Source: an uncultured Clostridia bacterium
GTDB lineage: Bacteria > Bacillota > Clostridia > Peptostreptococcales > Acidaminobacteraceae
Reading direction: 5' to 3'
NCBI GenBank assembly: GCA_937880545.1
Contig: CALFKA010000187.1
Span: forward strand, 1-6,590
Length of the DNA: 6,590 nt
Below, one piece after another: positions 1 through 4,725 of the stretch. The position numbers and the translations under genes were made by a program. The notes beneath the pieces are model-generated. The model did no database searches, had not been told where the DNA came from, and saw nothing but the letters and a program-made list of their open reading frames with translations. Position 1 is the first letter of the stretch. Each line of letters opens with the position of its first letter.

Positions 1-634
1 GCAACTGGGCGTTGAGCTGAATATAGTACACGACAGCATTATAGAATGTATGAGCCAAAATAGCAGGAATGATGGAATTATAAACGTGAACCAATAAGGA
101 AAAGACGATCCCCAAGTAGATGGGACTCAGAAAATTGTATACATTTAAGTGAATCAGTCCAAAAAAGAAAGAACTGAGGATGATCGCTGTCTTCAAAGGT
201 AGCTTTTCCTCAAAGCTGCGAAGGAAGACGCCGCGAAACATCAGTTCCTCAAAGAAACCCGGTATGACCGAAAAGATAAACAACATGATGACCGGATGAT
301 ACGGAGATACCGTGATGTCGATCGACATATAGTGATGCATTCCCAGTTTTTCCAGAGCAAGAACCACAACGGCGTTGAGGAATGTCGCAACAGGTATACT
401 TAGAAGCGCCAACCAAAAAGCCCAAAAAAACGCGCTCATAGGGACTTCCTTAAATCGCAGGAAGCTTAGTACACCTCCCCTCCTTCTGGCCATATACAGC
501 GCCGGAAGGAAAAAGAATAGAATCTGTGTGAGCACTAGTCCGGGATAACCAAGGAAAGCCTGAATCGGAGCAGCGAGAAAGATCTGGACGATTACCAGCA
601 GGAGAAAATACCAGGTCGTGCGGGTCGGATGCAT
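1..634 (-). CDS. CPBP family intramembrane metalloprotease (CAAX protease/Abi type), C-terminus cut by window edge
   Basis: The frame is open from an ATG at 634 to the left edge, giving 211 residues without a stop. AGGAAC lies just upstream of the ATG. The protein is very hydrophobic, with several likely membrane helices (about residues 8-27, 31-48, 67-95, 113-127, 148-163 and 170-205). The three CPBP signatures are present in order: EExxxR at 129-134 (GFFEELMFRG), FxxxH ending at H162 (FFGLIH), and HxxxN at H195-N199 (HTFYN). In this family the glutamates and histidines form the active site of a membrane-embedded endopeptidase that trims prenylated proteins, bacteriocin-related peptides or unknown substrates. 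The substrate cannot be read from the sequence and no bacteriocin gene is visible here. It is transcribed away from the gene at 702. I found no convincing minus-strand promoter in the short gap. The family call is firm; the function is open. Confidence 0.88.
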   Translation of the reverse strand, partial: MHPTRTTWYFLLLVIVQIFLAAPIQAFLGYPGLVLTQILFFFLPALYMARRRGGVLSFLRFKEVPMSAFFWAFWLALLSIPVATFLNAVVVLALEKLGMHHYMSIDITVSPYHPVIMLFIFSVIPGFFEELMFRGVFLRSFEEKLPLKTAIILSSFFFGLIHLNVYNFLSPIYLGIVFSLLVHVYNSIIPAILAHTFYNAVVYYIQLNAQL

Positions 635-658
635 AAAGTTCCTTTCTAAACGGTTCAC

Positions 659-686
659 TTGTAAATATAGTTAAATTGATTATAAT
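659..686 (+). promoter_or_regulatory. Sigma-A-type promoter for the 702-1547 gene
   Basis: TTGTAA (659-664) and a perfect TATAAT (681-686) are separated by 16 bases. A start site about seven bases after the -10 would give a leader of only about ten bases, so the Shine-Dalgarno AGGAGG (692-697) would sit at the very 5' end of the mRNA. The spacing is slightly short, but the -10 match and position are good. Confidence 0.6.
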
Positions 687-701
687 GAGGTAGGAGGAAA
701 T

Positions 702-1547
702 ATGAAATTCGCCATTATAGGACATCAGAGTCCGCTTGCCATATCGTTCCTCAAACTGCTTAACAGCGTCGAAGACGAACACGAATATGCATTCTACGAA
801 AAGGGAAAATTACTGCCCATCGTAGAATTTCGTTCGCATGAAATGGCTGTTCGCTCCCTAGACGAAGAAGACCTCTCCGAACTTGATGCGGACCTTCTCA
901 TCTTTTTCCCTTCCGTTGCAGACAGAGAATTGATGCTGCGTGCAGAAGAAGCTGGGAAACGTGTTCTCGATTTAGTGGGGGTCTTTGCTGATGAAAATAC
1001 GGTGCCTCTTATCGTGCCCGGTGTCAAACCCTCGAAGTTCAAACATGCATCGATCGTATCGGTCGCTGACGTCCATCTGTTTATCCTCGCTCAGCTGCTT
1101 CGCACCATGGAAGACCGCTTCCATCTAAAAAGAGCTTCCATGACGATCAATACTCCGGAAGAACTCCAGTTTGTCGAAGATGATTACACTGACAGAGAAA
1201 TCGATCTGATCAACCAAGGGCTGAAGATTCTCGATGACAAACAGACGCGCCTGACCGTCTCCTTCACGCAAAACCGTGCCGATGAGATCACGCGCTTCTT
1301 CCTGAATGTCGAGTTTGTTCGCCCCCTCAACACGGACACCCTGAAAAAACAGATCCAAGATATCCCAATGTTCACTTATGTGAGGGAGGAAGCAGAAGAG
1401 GATGACTCCCGGGTGCTCATCGCCCGGACCCGAAGAGATCTGAGCGTAGACAGCGGTCTTCACATGACCGTAGAGGCGAGAAACCTTCCAAACATCTATG
1501 CCCAGGGACTCCGAGATCTTCTAACGATTATCGCACAGCAAGAATAG
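702..1547 (+). CDS. Aspartate-semialdehyde dehydrogenase-like protein lacking catalytic residues (USG-1-like pseudoenzyme)
   Basis: 281 residues, started by ATG with AGGAGG five bases upstream. By eye the whole chain follows the aspartate-semialdehyde dehydrogenase (ASADH) fold. It has an N-terminal Rossmann strand (KFAIIG, 2-7), the AEEAGKRVLDL segment (81-91) matching the family's 'KAAEAGAVVIDNSS', VPLIVPGV (101-108) matching 'VPLVVPEVN', and RTRRDLSVDSGL (242-253) matching the family's 'RIRRDPSVENGL'. Key residues are missing. The GxxGxxG nucleotide loop reads GHQSPLA, the SNPNC-type segment with the catalytic cysteine is replaced by SVADVH (120-125), and the region expected to carry the catalytic histidine has none (FTQNRADE, 188-195). 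It is probably not an ASADH. It may be a non-catalytic paralogue, as USG-1 proteins are, with an unknown role. The full length and strong promoter and RBS argue against simple decay. It is monocistronic and converges on thyX. Confidence 0.75.
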   Translation: MKFAIIGHQSPLAISFLKLLNSVEDEHEYAFYEKGKLLPIVEFRSHEMAVRSLDEEDLSELDADLLIFFPSVADRELMLRAEEAGKRVLDLVGVFADENTVPLIVPGVKPSKFKHASIVSVADVHLFILAQLLRTMEDRFHLKRASMTINTPEELQFVEDDYTDREIDLINQGLKILDDKQTRLTVSFTQNRADEITRFFLNVEFVRPLNTDTLKKQIQDIPMFTYVREEAEEDDSRVLIARTRRDLSVDSGLHMTVEARNLPNIYAQGLRDLLTIIAQQE

Positions 1548-1564
1548 GCCATGAGGCCTATTCT
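1541..1564. terminator. Bidirectional terminator shared by the 702 gene and thyX
   Basis: Perfect 10-bp inverted repeat: AGAATAGGCC at 1541-1550, loop ATGA, GGCCTATTCT at 1555-1564. The plus strand continues TTATATT; the minus strand has a weaker T content. The left arm contains the last codon and TAG stop of the 702 gene, and the right arm those of thyX, so the hairpin serves both convergent genes. Confidence 0.75.
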
Positions 1565-2271
1565 TTATATTCTGCAAAAGATGCCATGCTGACGGGGAAA
1601 ACTTCACCTGCCAGTGTACGAAGCGCTTCCGCATAGTCGCGGATCTCTGACTGCGCACCGGCTTCGGAGCGGAGTTCGATGAAGTGAATCAGCCCCTGCA
1701 GACTTACTGTCCAGTACCAGCGCACATACAATCCATAGGCGCTTGGCAGAAACAGTCTGGCCATCTCCGTGGCAATCCCCTGCTCTGTCGCCCACTCATA
1801 GTTTTTCATTCCCTCCTCAATCTGCTCGAGGAGTTTTTTTGACGCTTCTTCTCCCAGTTCCAGCGGAAGCATATCGCCACTACCCTGTTTTTTGTCTTCC
1901 GGAGACGATCGCCATTGATCCGAAGAGGGCACGTAGAACTTCACAGCTTCCGTAACATAGCGGCGGGACGATTCATTCCAAGCGGTCATCGGATCCTGCG
2001 CTCCCTCCTGATGAGAAGAGCCTATGATGTGTTTCCACCACTGCCTAGCTACCATCAGGGGCGCATAGACCTCAAACTGAAGGATCGCATGGCGAAAAGG
2101 ACTTGTATGCTTTTCGCGGATCAGGTAGCGAATGAGTCTTTCATCGCGCTCTGTGAGAGATTCCGATGCTTTGTCATAGGACACGCGTGCAGCATTGACG
2201 GGGGTCAGATCAGAACCCAGTACATCGACCAGTCGGACATAGCCTTGATCCAGAACATCAATTTTTTTCAC
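1558..2271 (-). CDS. thyX: Flavin-dependent thymidylate synthase ThyX, variant signature motif
   Basis: ThyX makes dTMP from dUMP using FAD, NADPH and methylene-tetrahydrofolate; it is a cytoplasmic homotetramer. The 237 residues have the expected order: AARVSY (28-33), HTSPFRH (55-61, matching the family's 'H.SPFEH'), RQWWKH (76-81), NESSRRY (99-105), EMARLFLP (169-176) and HFIELRSEAGAQSEIR (196-211). The last of these carries R201, expected to bind dUMP. The usual RHRxxSxNExSxRY signature is altered: RHR reads KHI, and about ten extra residues (around 85-97) precede NESSRRY. I believe such WKH-type variants occur in some ThyX lineages, so this is probably a functional subtype. The start is GTG at 2271; the overlapping ATG at 2273 is followed at once by TGA. 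Its RBS lies inside the last codons of hpt, implying translational coupling. Confidence 0.93.
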   Translation of the reverse strand: MKKIDVLDQGYVRLVDVLGSDLTPVNAARVSYDKASESLTERDERLIRYLIREKHTSPFRHAILQFEVYAPLMVARQWWKHIIGSSHQEGAQDPMTAWNESSRRYVTEAVKFYVPSSDQWRSSPEDKKQGSGDMLPLELGEEASKKLLEQIEEGMKNYEWATEQGIATEMARLFLPSAYGLYVRWYWTVSLQGLIHFIELRSEAGAQSEIRDYAEALRTLAGEVFPVSMASFAEYKE

Positions 2272-2273
2272 AT

Positions 2274-2792
2274 TTACTCCTTAAATATAAAGATATGATC
2301 GACATTTCGGTAGTAGTCTCCGTAGTTTAGACCATAGCCGACAATAAAGACATCTTCAACGGTAAAGCCGACGTAGTCACTTTCAAACACTACTTTTCTA
2401 CGGGAAGGCTTGTCGAGAAGCGTACAGGTTCGAAGACTCCGGGGATTTCTCTCCTTCAGAGTTTCGAAGACAGTCTTCATGGTATACCCGGTATCGATGA
2501 TGTCATCGACAATGAGGACATCGAAGTCGGAAATGTCACGAGACACGTCGTGCAGTATTTCGACAACACCTGAACTCACTTCTTCGGAGTGATAACTCGA
2601 TGTCGTCATGAATTCCACCACCAGCGGAAGATCAATCTGACGGATGAGATCTGCCGTAAAGATAAATCCCCCCTTCATCAGCGTGACAATCAACAGCTTT
2701 TTGTCTCTATAGTCCTCTGTAATCTGCTCACCCAGTTCACAGACGCGCTCATGAATTACATTGCGCGCAAGCAGCACTTCTCTCTCTTTCAT
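2274..2792 (-). CDS. hpt: Hypoxanthine(-guanine) phosphoribosyltransferase
   Basis: Purine salvage enzyme that transfers the phosphoribosyl group of PRPP to hypoxanthine or guanine to give IMP or GMP in the cytoplasm. The 172 residues match the usual bacterial length. Visible motifs are the LMKGG loop (38-42), the flexible-loop SSY (65-67), the PRPP-binding VLIVDDIIDTGYT (92-104) with its acidic pair D96-D97, LLDKPSRR (125-132) with the purine-contacting K128, and the C-terminal FIVGYGLNYGDYYRN (149-163). ATG at 2792 is preceded by AGGAGG at good spacing. It is the first gene of an hpt-thyX operon; its stop lies two bases before the GTG of thyX. In many Bacillota hpt lies near tilS and ftsH; that context is absent here. 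Confidence 0.96.
   Translation of the reverse strand: MKEREVLLARNVIHERVCELGEQITEDYRDKKLLIVTLMKGGFIFTADLIRQIDLPLVVEFMTTSSYHSEEVSSGVVEILHDVSRDISDFDVLIVDDIIDTGYTMKTVFETLKERNPRSLRTCTLLDKPSRRKVVFESDYVGFTVEDVFIVGYGLNYGDYYRNVDHIFIFKE
2277..2282 (-). promoter_or_regulatory. thyX ribosome binding site inside the hpt 3' end
   Basis: The last two sense codons of hpt spell AAGGAG on the minus strand. They are followed by TAA, AT and the GTG start of thyX, a spacing of five bases. This decides the GTG start and suggests that ribosomes finishing hpt re-initiate on thyX. Confidence 0.75.
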
Positions 2793-2809
2793 TCAGCCTC
2801 CTTTCGATT

Positions 2810-2818
2810 ATTCTACCA
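2810..2818 (-). promoter_or_regulatory. Candidate extended -10 promoter for hpt-thyX
   Basis: On the minus strand TGGTAGAAT (2818 to 2810) is an extended -10 element, with TAGAAT matching TATAAT at five of six positions. No good -35 is seen 16-18 bases upstream. It lies between the terminator of the upstream gene and the hpt RBS, so a promoter is expected here. The predicted leader is only about ten bases. Confidence 0.45.
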
Positions 2819-2841
2819 CAGCCGGAAGGAGGAAAACAGAA

Positions 2842-2863
2842 AAAAGGCCTTCACCGGCCTTTT
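2842..2863 (-). terminator. Intrinsic terminator after the RayT-like gene
   Basis: Perfect 8-bp stem AAAAGGCC / GGCCTTTT with a six-base loop. On the minus strand it is followed by two further T (six T in all), then CTGTTTT. It begins three bases after the TGA stop of the gene ending at 2866 and separates that gene from hpt. The stem is AT-flanked and could work in both directions. Confidence 0.75.
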
Positions 2864-2865
2864 CA

Positions 2866-3606
2866 TCATTCTTCCCGAAGGATCCTTATTACACTCGTAT
2901 GGCTCATCCCCAAGACATAGCCAATATCGCGAAAACTGAGATCGGTCTCCTCTCGAAATGCTCTCACCAGTTCAAAACGCGTGCGGCGATGCTCCTCCCC
3001 CATCAGTTCCCTCAATGTCAGTGCTTTTCTTTCCAGAAATCTATCGAGGAAAGCTTTGGCACGGGCGCGCCGTTTCGTCAGCTTGTCCGGCTCAAATACC
3101 TCTGCCGAGGAAAAAATCTCCGTATAGGCAGGATCCGGTTCTCTGACCATATGCCTTAGAAAGCTCTCTCGGTCGGAGAAGTCTCCGCTGAACATCTGCC
3201 ACCCATAAGGAACACTGACCAATTCACGTTTGACGTAGCGGGAGTATCTCTCATATTCCTTAAGTGAATTGTCTTCTCCCTGGTGCAGAAACCGGATCAG
3301 TTGAGTCTTCTCCTTTGTACTCAGCAGTCGGCGGGTTTTATAAACAAAGCGAATATCTTTTTGATAATGAAGCCCATAATAATAGGTAAATGCTTCCAGC
3401 ACCCCCTCCAAAAACTCCTTGAGCCGCTCGTGAGCCCCCACCGCCATATGAAGAGCGCTCCTTTTAAACCGATAGCCTGCCACAGAAACCTGTATACGAT
3501 GAGTATACAAAACTAAGTAGCGCTTCATTGTCTCTTTGTCTTCTCTTTTGGAAAAGACAGGATGATTGTCCGACGTGCCAATGATCAGATGGATAGACTC
3601 TGCCAT
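2866..3606 (-). CDS. RayT/REP-associated Y1-transposase-like protein with DnaA-like HTH, apparently catalytically dead
   Basis: 246 residues from ATG with AAAGGAGG upstream. The N-terminal half follows the Y1/HUH 'REP-associated transposase' fold: IHLIIGTSDNHPVFSKREDK (5-24) matches the family opening 'YHVMLRGNNRQPIFEDEEDK', and helices about 56-80 match the conserved 'YVRYFNRRY' region. The hallmark HUH segment ('MPNHVHLLI') reads KRSALHMAV (48-56), so the first histidine is alanine and only H53 remains. Where the family has the catalytic tyrosine of 'RYIHLNP', this protein has RFLHQGE with F106. The C-terminus has FRDIGYVLGMSHTSVIRI (225-242), a helix-turn-helix like those of DnaA domain IV and related transposases. 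I infer a domesticated DNA-binding protein rather than an active transposase. It has its own promoter and terminator, which argues for retained function. The gene ends in tandem TGA codons. The family assignment is by eye only. Confidence 0.72.
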   Translation of the reverse strand: MAESIHLIIGTSDNHPVFSKREDKETMKRYLVLYTHRIQVSVAGYRFKRSALHMAVGAHERLKEFLEGVLEAFTYYYGLHYQKDIRFVYKTRRLLSTKEKTQLIRFLHQGEDNSLKEYERYSRYVKRELVSVPYGWQMFSGDFSDRESFLRHMVREPDPAYTEIFSSAEVFEPDKLTKRRARAKAFLDRFLERKALTLRELMGEEHRRTRFELVRAFREETDLSFRDIGYVLGMSHTSVIRILREE

Positions 3607-3638
3607 TTTGACCTCCTTTGATGGGGTGAGTCTACCAC

Positions 3639-3667
3639 AGTATACATTGTATAATGTTACTTATCAA
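3639..3667 (-). promoter_or_regulatory. Sigma-A promoter of the RayT-like gene
   Basis: On the minus strand TTGATA (3667-3662) and TATACT (3644-3639) are separated by exactly 17 bases, close to consensus. The transcript would start near 3632, giving a leader of about 25 bases that contains AAAGGAGG. Two palindromes overlap this promoter (see separate entries). Confidence 0.75.
3641..3653. repeat. Palindrome over the -10/spacer of the RayT-like promoter
   Basis: TATACA-T-TGTATA, a perfect 6-bp inverted repeat with a one-base centre. It covers most of the -10 and part of the spacer, and overlaps a second inverted repeat ACATT-GTAT-AATGT (3644-3657). Placement suggests an operator. The sequence is AT-rich, so chance is possible. 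Confidence 0.45.
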
Positions 3668-3670
3668 GTA
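3658..3670. repeat. Palindrome over the -35 of the RayT-like promoter
   Basis: TACTT-ATC-AAGTA, a perfect 5-bp inverted repeat that covers the -35 hexamer. Together with the palindrome at 3641-3653 it would let a dimeric regulator block both promoter elements. Binding protein unknown; autoregulation by the helix-turn-helix protein encoded downstream is one possibility. Confidence 0.4.
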
Positions 3671-3686
3671 TATTTACTATATGGAA

Positions 3687-3806
3687 CTATTTCCTTTGTG
3701 TCAACTTCCTTATTTCACGTACCTCACTTAAGATCTGCAGCAATGTGTACTGGATCGAGCTCAGTACCAAAAACAGACTCACAATGAAGATGATCTTATA
3801 GTTCAA
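3687..3806 (-). CDS. Small single-pass membrane protein (39 aa), TTG start
   Basis: This short frame starts at TTG (3806-3804) with a near-perfect GGGAGG five bases upstream and ends at TAG (3689-3687). The product begins MNYK, continues with an uninterrupted hydrophobic stretch, IIFIVSLFLVLSSIQYTLL (5-23), and ends in a charged amphipathic tail, SEVREIRKLTQRK (27-39). This is the layout of a one-helix membrane protein. I do not recognise a named family, though tiny proteins with an 'IQYTL' segment and a charged helix seem familiar from Clostridia. No ATG frame of this kind exists, so gene callers with length cut-offs may omit it. It diverges from the DUF4364-like gene and lies just upstream of the RayT-like promoter; with no terminator between, some read-through is likely. 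The evidence is RBS plus composition only. Confidence 0.6.
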   Translation of the reverse strand: MNYKIIFIVSLFLVLSSIQYTLLQILSEVREIRKLTQRK

Positions 3807-3817
3807 TGTGTCCTCCC

Positions 3818-3846
3818 TTTACCCGGCACAGGGGCTGTGCTATAGT
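3818..3846 (+). promoter_or_regulatory. Extended -10 promoter of the DUF4364-like gene
   Basis: TTTACC (3818-3823), a 17-base spacer, then TGC-TATAGT with the -10 at 3841-3846. The -10 matches five of six positions and carries the TGn extension. The start site would fall near 3853, giving a leader of about 30 bases. The -35 lies within the region just upstream of the divergent small gene's RBS. Confidence 0.55.
3826..3840. repeat. Inverted repeat in the promoter spacer (operator candidate)
   Basis: GCACAG-GGG-CTGTGC, a perfect 6-bp GC-rich inverted repeat lying entirely in the spacer between the -35 and -10 of the promoter at 3818-3846. No T-run follows on either strand, so a terminator is unlikely. 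It would also lie in the leader or promoter region of the divergent small gene. Confidence 0.45.
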
Positions 3847-3882
3847 TGATTTGTTCATACCCACTCCATTAAAAGAGGCTTC

Positions 3883-4398
3883 ATGGAACCCTTGCAGACT
3901 CAGGAAAAACTAAGTATTCTTCATATGCTCGACACTTACGGAGCGCAGATCCCCGTCGATACCTGCGTTGATTTTTTTCTGGAACAAAATCTTTTGACCA
4001 ATGAAGAGTTATCTCAGGCACTTGCAGAGCTCATCGAAAACGGCCTCATCTCCCTCTTTCAAAAGGGACATCAGGAAGTTCTCACATTAAGTGACGACGG
4101 GATGATTGTCCTGCAGTTCTTCCGCGAGCGATTGAGCACAGAAACGCAGGAACAGATTACGAAAGCTGTACTGCAACTCAAACAGGAATATCCCAGAGAA
4201 GAACTTCTTCTCAATTACGACCCGATGAGCGAAATGATGGAGATCACCTTTCTCGAAAATGGCCGCAAGGTCTTTGGTCTTGAGATGGTGCTTGAAGAAG
4301 AGACATTCTATGCACACAGAGAGTGGCTAAGAAGTCTGAGCAAGAAAGACATCTCCAACATCCGCCGTGTTCTCTTTGGACTAGGTCAGAACAAGTAG
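3883..4398 (+). CDS. DUF4364 family winged-helix protein (putative transcriptional regulator)
   Basis: 171 residues, ATG with AGAGG four bases upstream. The N-terminal part has a winged-helix look: helix EKLSILHMLDTY (8-19), a second segment VDTCVDFFLEQNLLTNEELSQALAELIENGLI (25-56), then a short wing-like stretch ending in LTLSDDGMIVLQFF (67-80). The C-terminal half (about 85-165) is a mixed alpha/beta region. Length and the 'LILxxLxxxxIPxTxxxxxxFFLE..LxxxxELxxxLxELxExGLI' pattern match my memory of DUF4364 (PF14277), an uncharacterised family of Clostridia. DNA binding is inferred from the fold. It is monocistronic, with its own promoter and an inverted repeat in the promoter spacer. No key residue can be judged because the family has no known activity. 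Confidence 0.72.
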   Translation: MEPLQTQEKLSILHMLDTYGAQIPVDTCVDFFLEQNLLTNEELSQALAELIENGLISLFQKGHQEVLTLSDDGMIVLQFFRERLSTETQEQITKAVLQLKQEYPREELLLNYDPMSEMMEITFLENGRKVFGLEMVLEEETFYAHREWLRSLSKKDISNIRRVLFGLGQNK

Positions 4399-4665
4399 TC
4401 CTAGGAGAGGGTCTCTATTTCTGTAAAGTAACACAAGGTTTTGTCACAGAAATACAGGATGTCGGGAAACAAGTCGTTTCAATACGGGAGAACGAAAAAA
4501 CAAACAGCACCTGGTATACAACTGCATAAACCAGATGTTCGGTGGCTCAGTAAAGTATGACGGTGGTATGTTGTGAACAAGTAACTAAGAGGATAAATGC
4601 AAATAAAGATACCTATGAGATAGGTTCCTTGAACATATTCCTGAGCAATAGTTGTTATAGAAGAA
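4399..4665. other. Gene-poor spacer between the DUF4364-like gene and the Rnf operon terminator
   Basis: No frame here has a convincing start, RBS and composition. It holds a 9-bp inverted repeat TATTTCTGT / ACAGAAATA (4416-4424 and 4446-4454), a shorter repeat ACCTAT-GAG-ATAGGT (4611-4625), and a small hairpin around the upstream stop codon (GGACTA at 4378-4383 with TAGTCC at 4396-4401). A short open frame 4459-4560 (+) has no spaced RBS, and an open stretch 4415-4546 (-) lacks a start. The region could contain a terminator for the DUF4364-like gene, a decayed gene or a small non-coding element. Confidence 0.5.
4416..4454. repeat. 9-bp inverted repeat with 21-base loop
   Basis: TATTTCTGT (4416-4424) and ACAGAAATA (4446-4454) are perfectly complementary. 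The loop holds a further short ACAA / TTGT pairing, so a long hairpin could form. No T-run follows on the plus strand, so it is not a typical intrinsic terminator. Confidence 0.5.
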
Positions 4666-4707
4666 AAAAGATTCCTTCAATCACTTGGATGAATGAAGGA
4701 ATCTTTT
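4666..4707 (-). terminator. Strong intrinsic terminator of the rnf operon
   Basis: Perfect 14-bp inverted repeat, AAAAGATTCCTTCA at 4666-4679 and TGAAGGAATCTTTT at 4694-4707, with a 14-base loop. On the minus strand six T end the stem, then CTTCTAT. It starts 18 bases after the rnfB stop. The plus-strand side ends TCTTTTGTTTG, so it may also stop transcription coming from the left. Confidence 0.85.
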
Positions 4708-4725
4708 GTTTGCAGTAACTATCTT

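Noticed and set aside
679..684. TATAAT on the minus strand as a promoter for the CPBP gene
   Set aside because: No -35 at suitable spacing; the match arises because ATTATAAT is palindromic and already serves the plus-strand gene.
450..782. Minus-strand frame across the divergent CPBP / 702-gene region
   Set aside because: It overlaps the real CPBP frame, runs through the promoter of the 702 gene and has no recognisable composition.
2812..3640. The 10-mer TCTACCACAG occurs at 2812-2821 and 3631-3640, upstream of both hpt and the RayT-like gene
   Set aside because: Ten-base repeats are expected by chance many times in a window this size; the shared placement is suggestive but not enough to call a regulatory motif.
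3826..3840. GCACAG-GGG-CTGTGC as an intrinsic terminator
   Set aside because: No T-tract follows on either strand and it lies in the spacer of a good promoter.
4323..4529. Plus-strand 68-codon frame overlapping the end of the DUF4364-like gene
   Set aside because: It starts inside that gene in another frame without an RBS; I could not link it to any family.
4459..4560. Plus-strand 33-codon frame in the spacer
   Set aside because: AGG directly abuts the ATG with no spacing, and the product has no recognisable feature.
4611..4625. ACCTAT-GAG-ATAGGT as a terminator
   Set aside because: The stem is only six mostly AT pairs and lacks a proper T-run; the strong rnf terminator lies close by.
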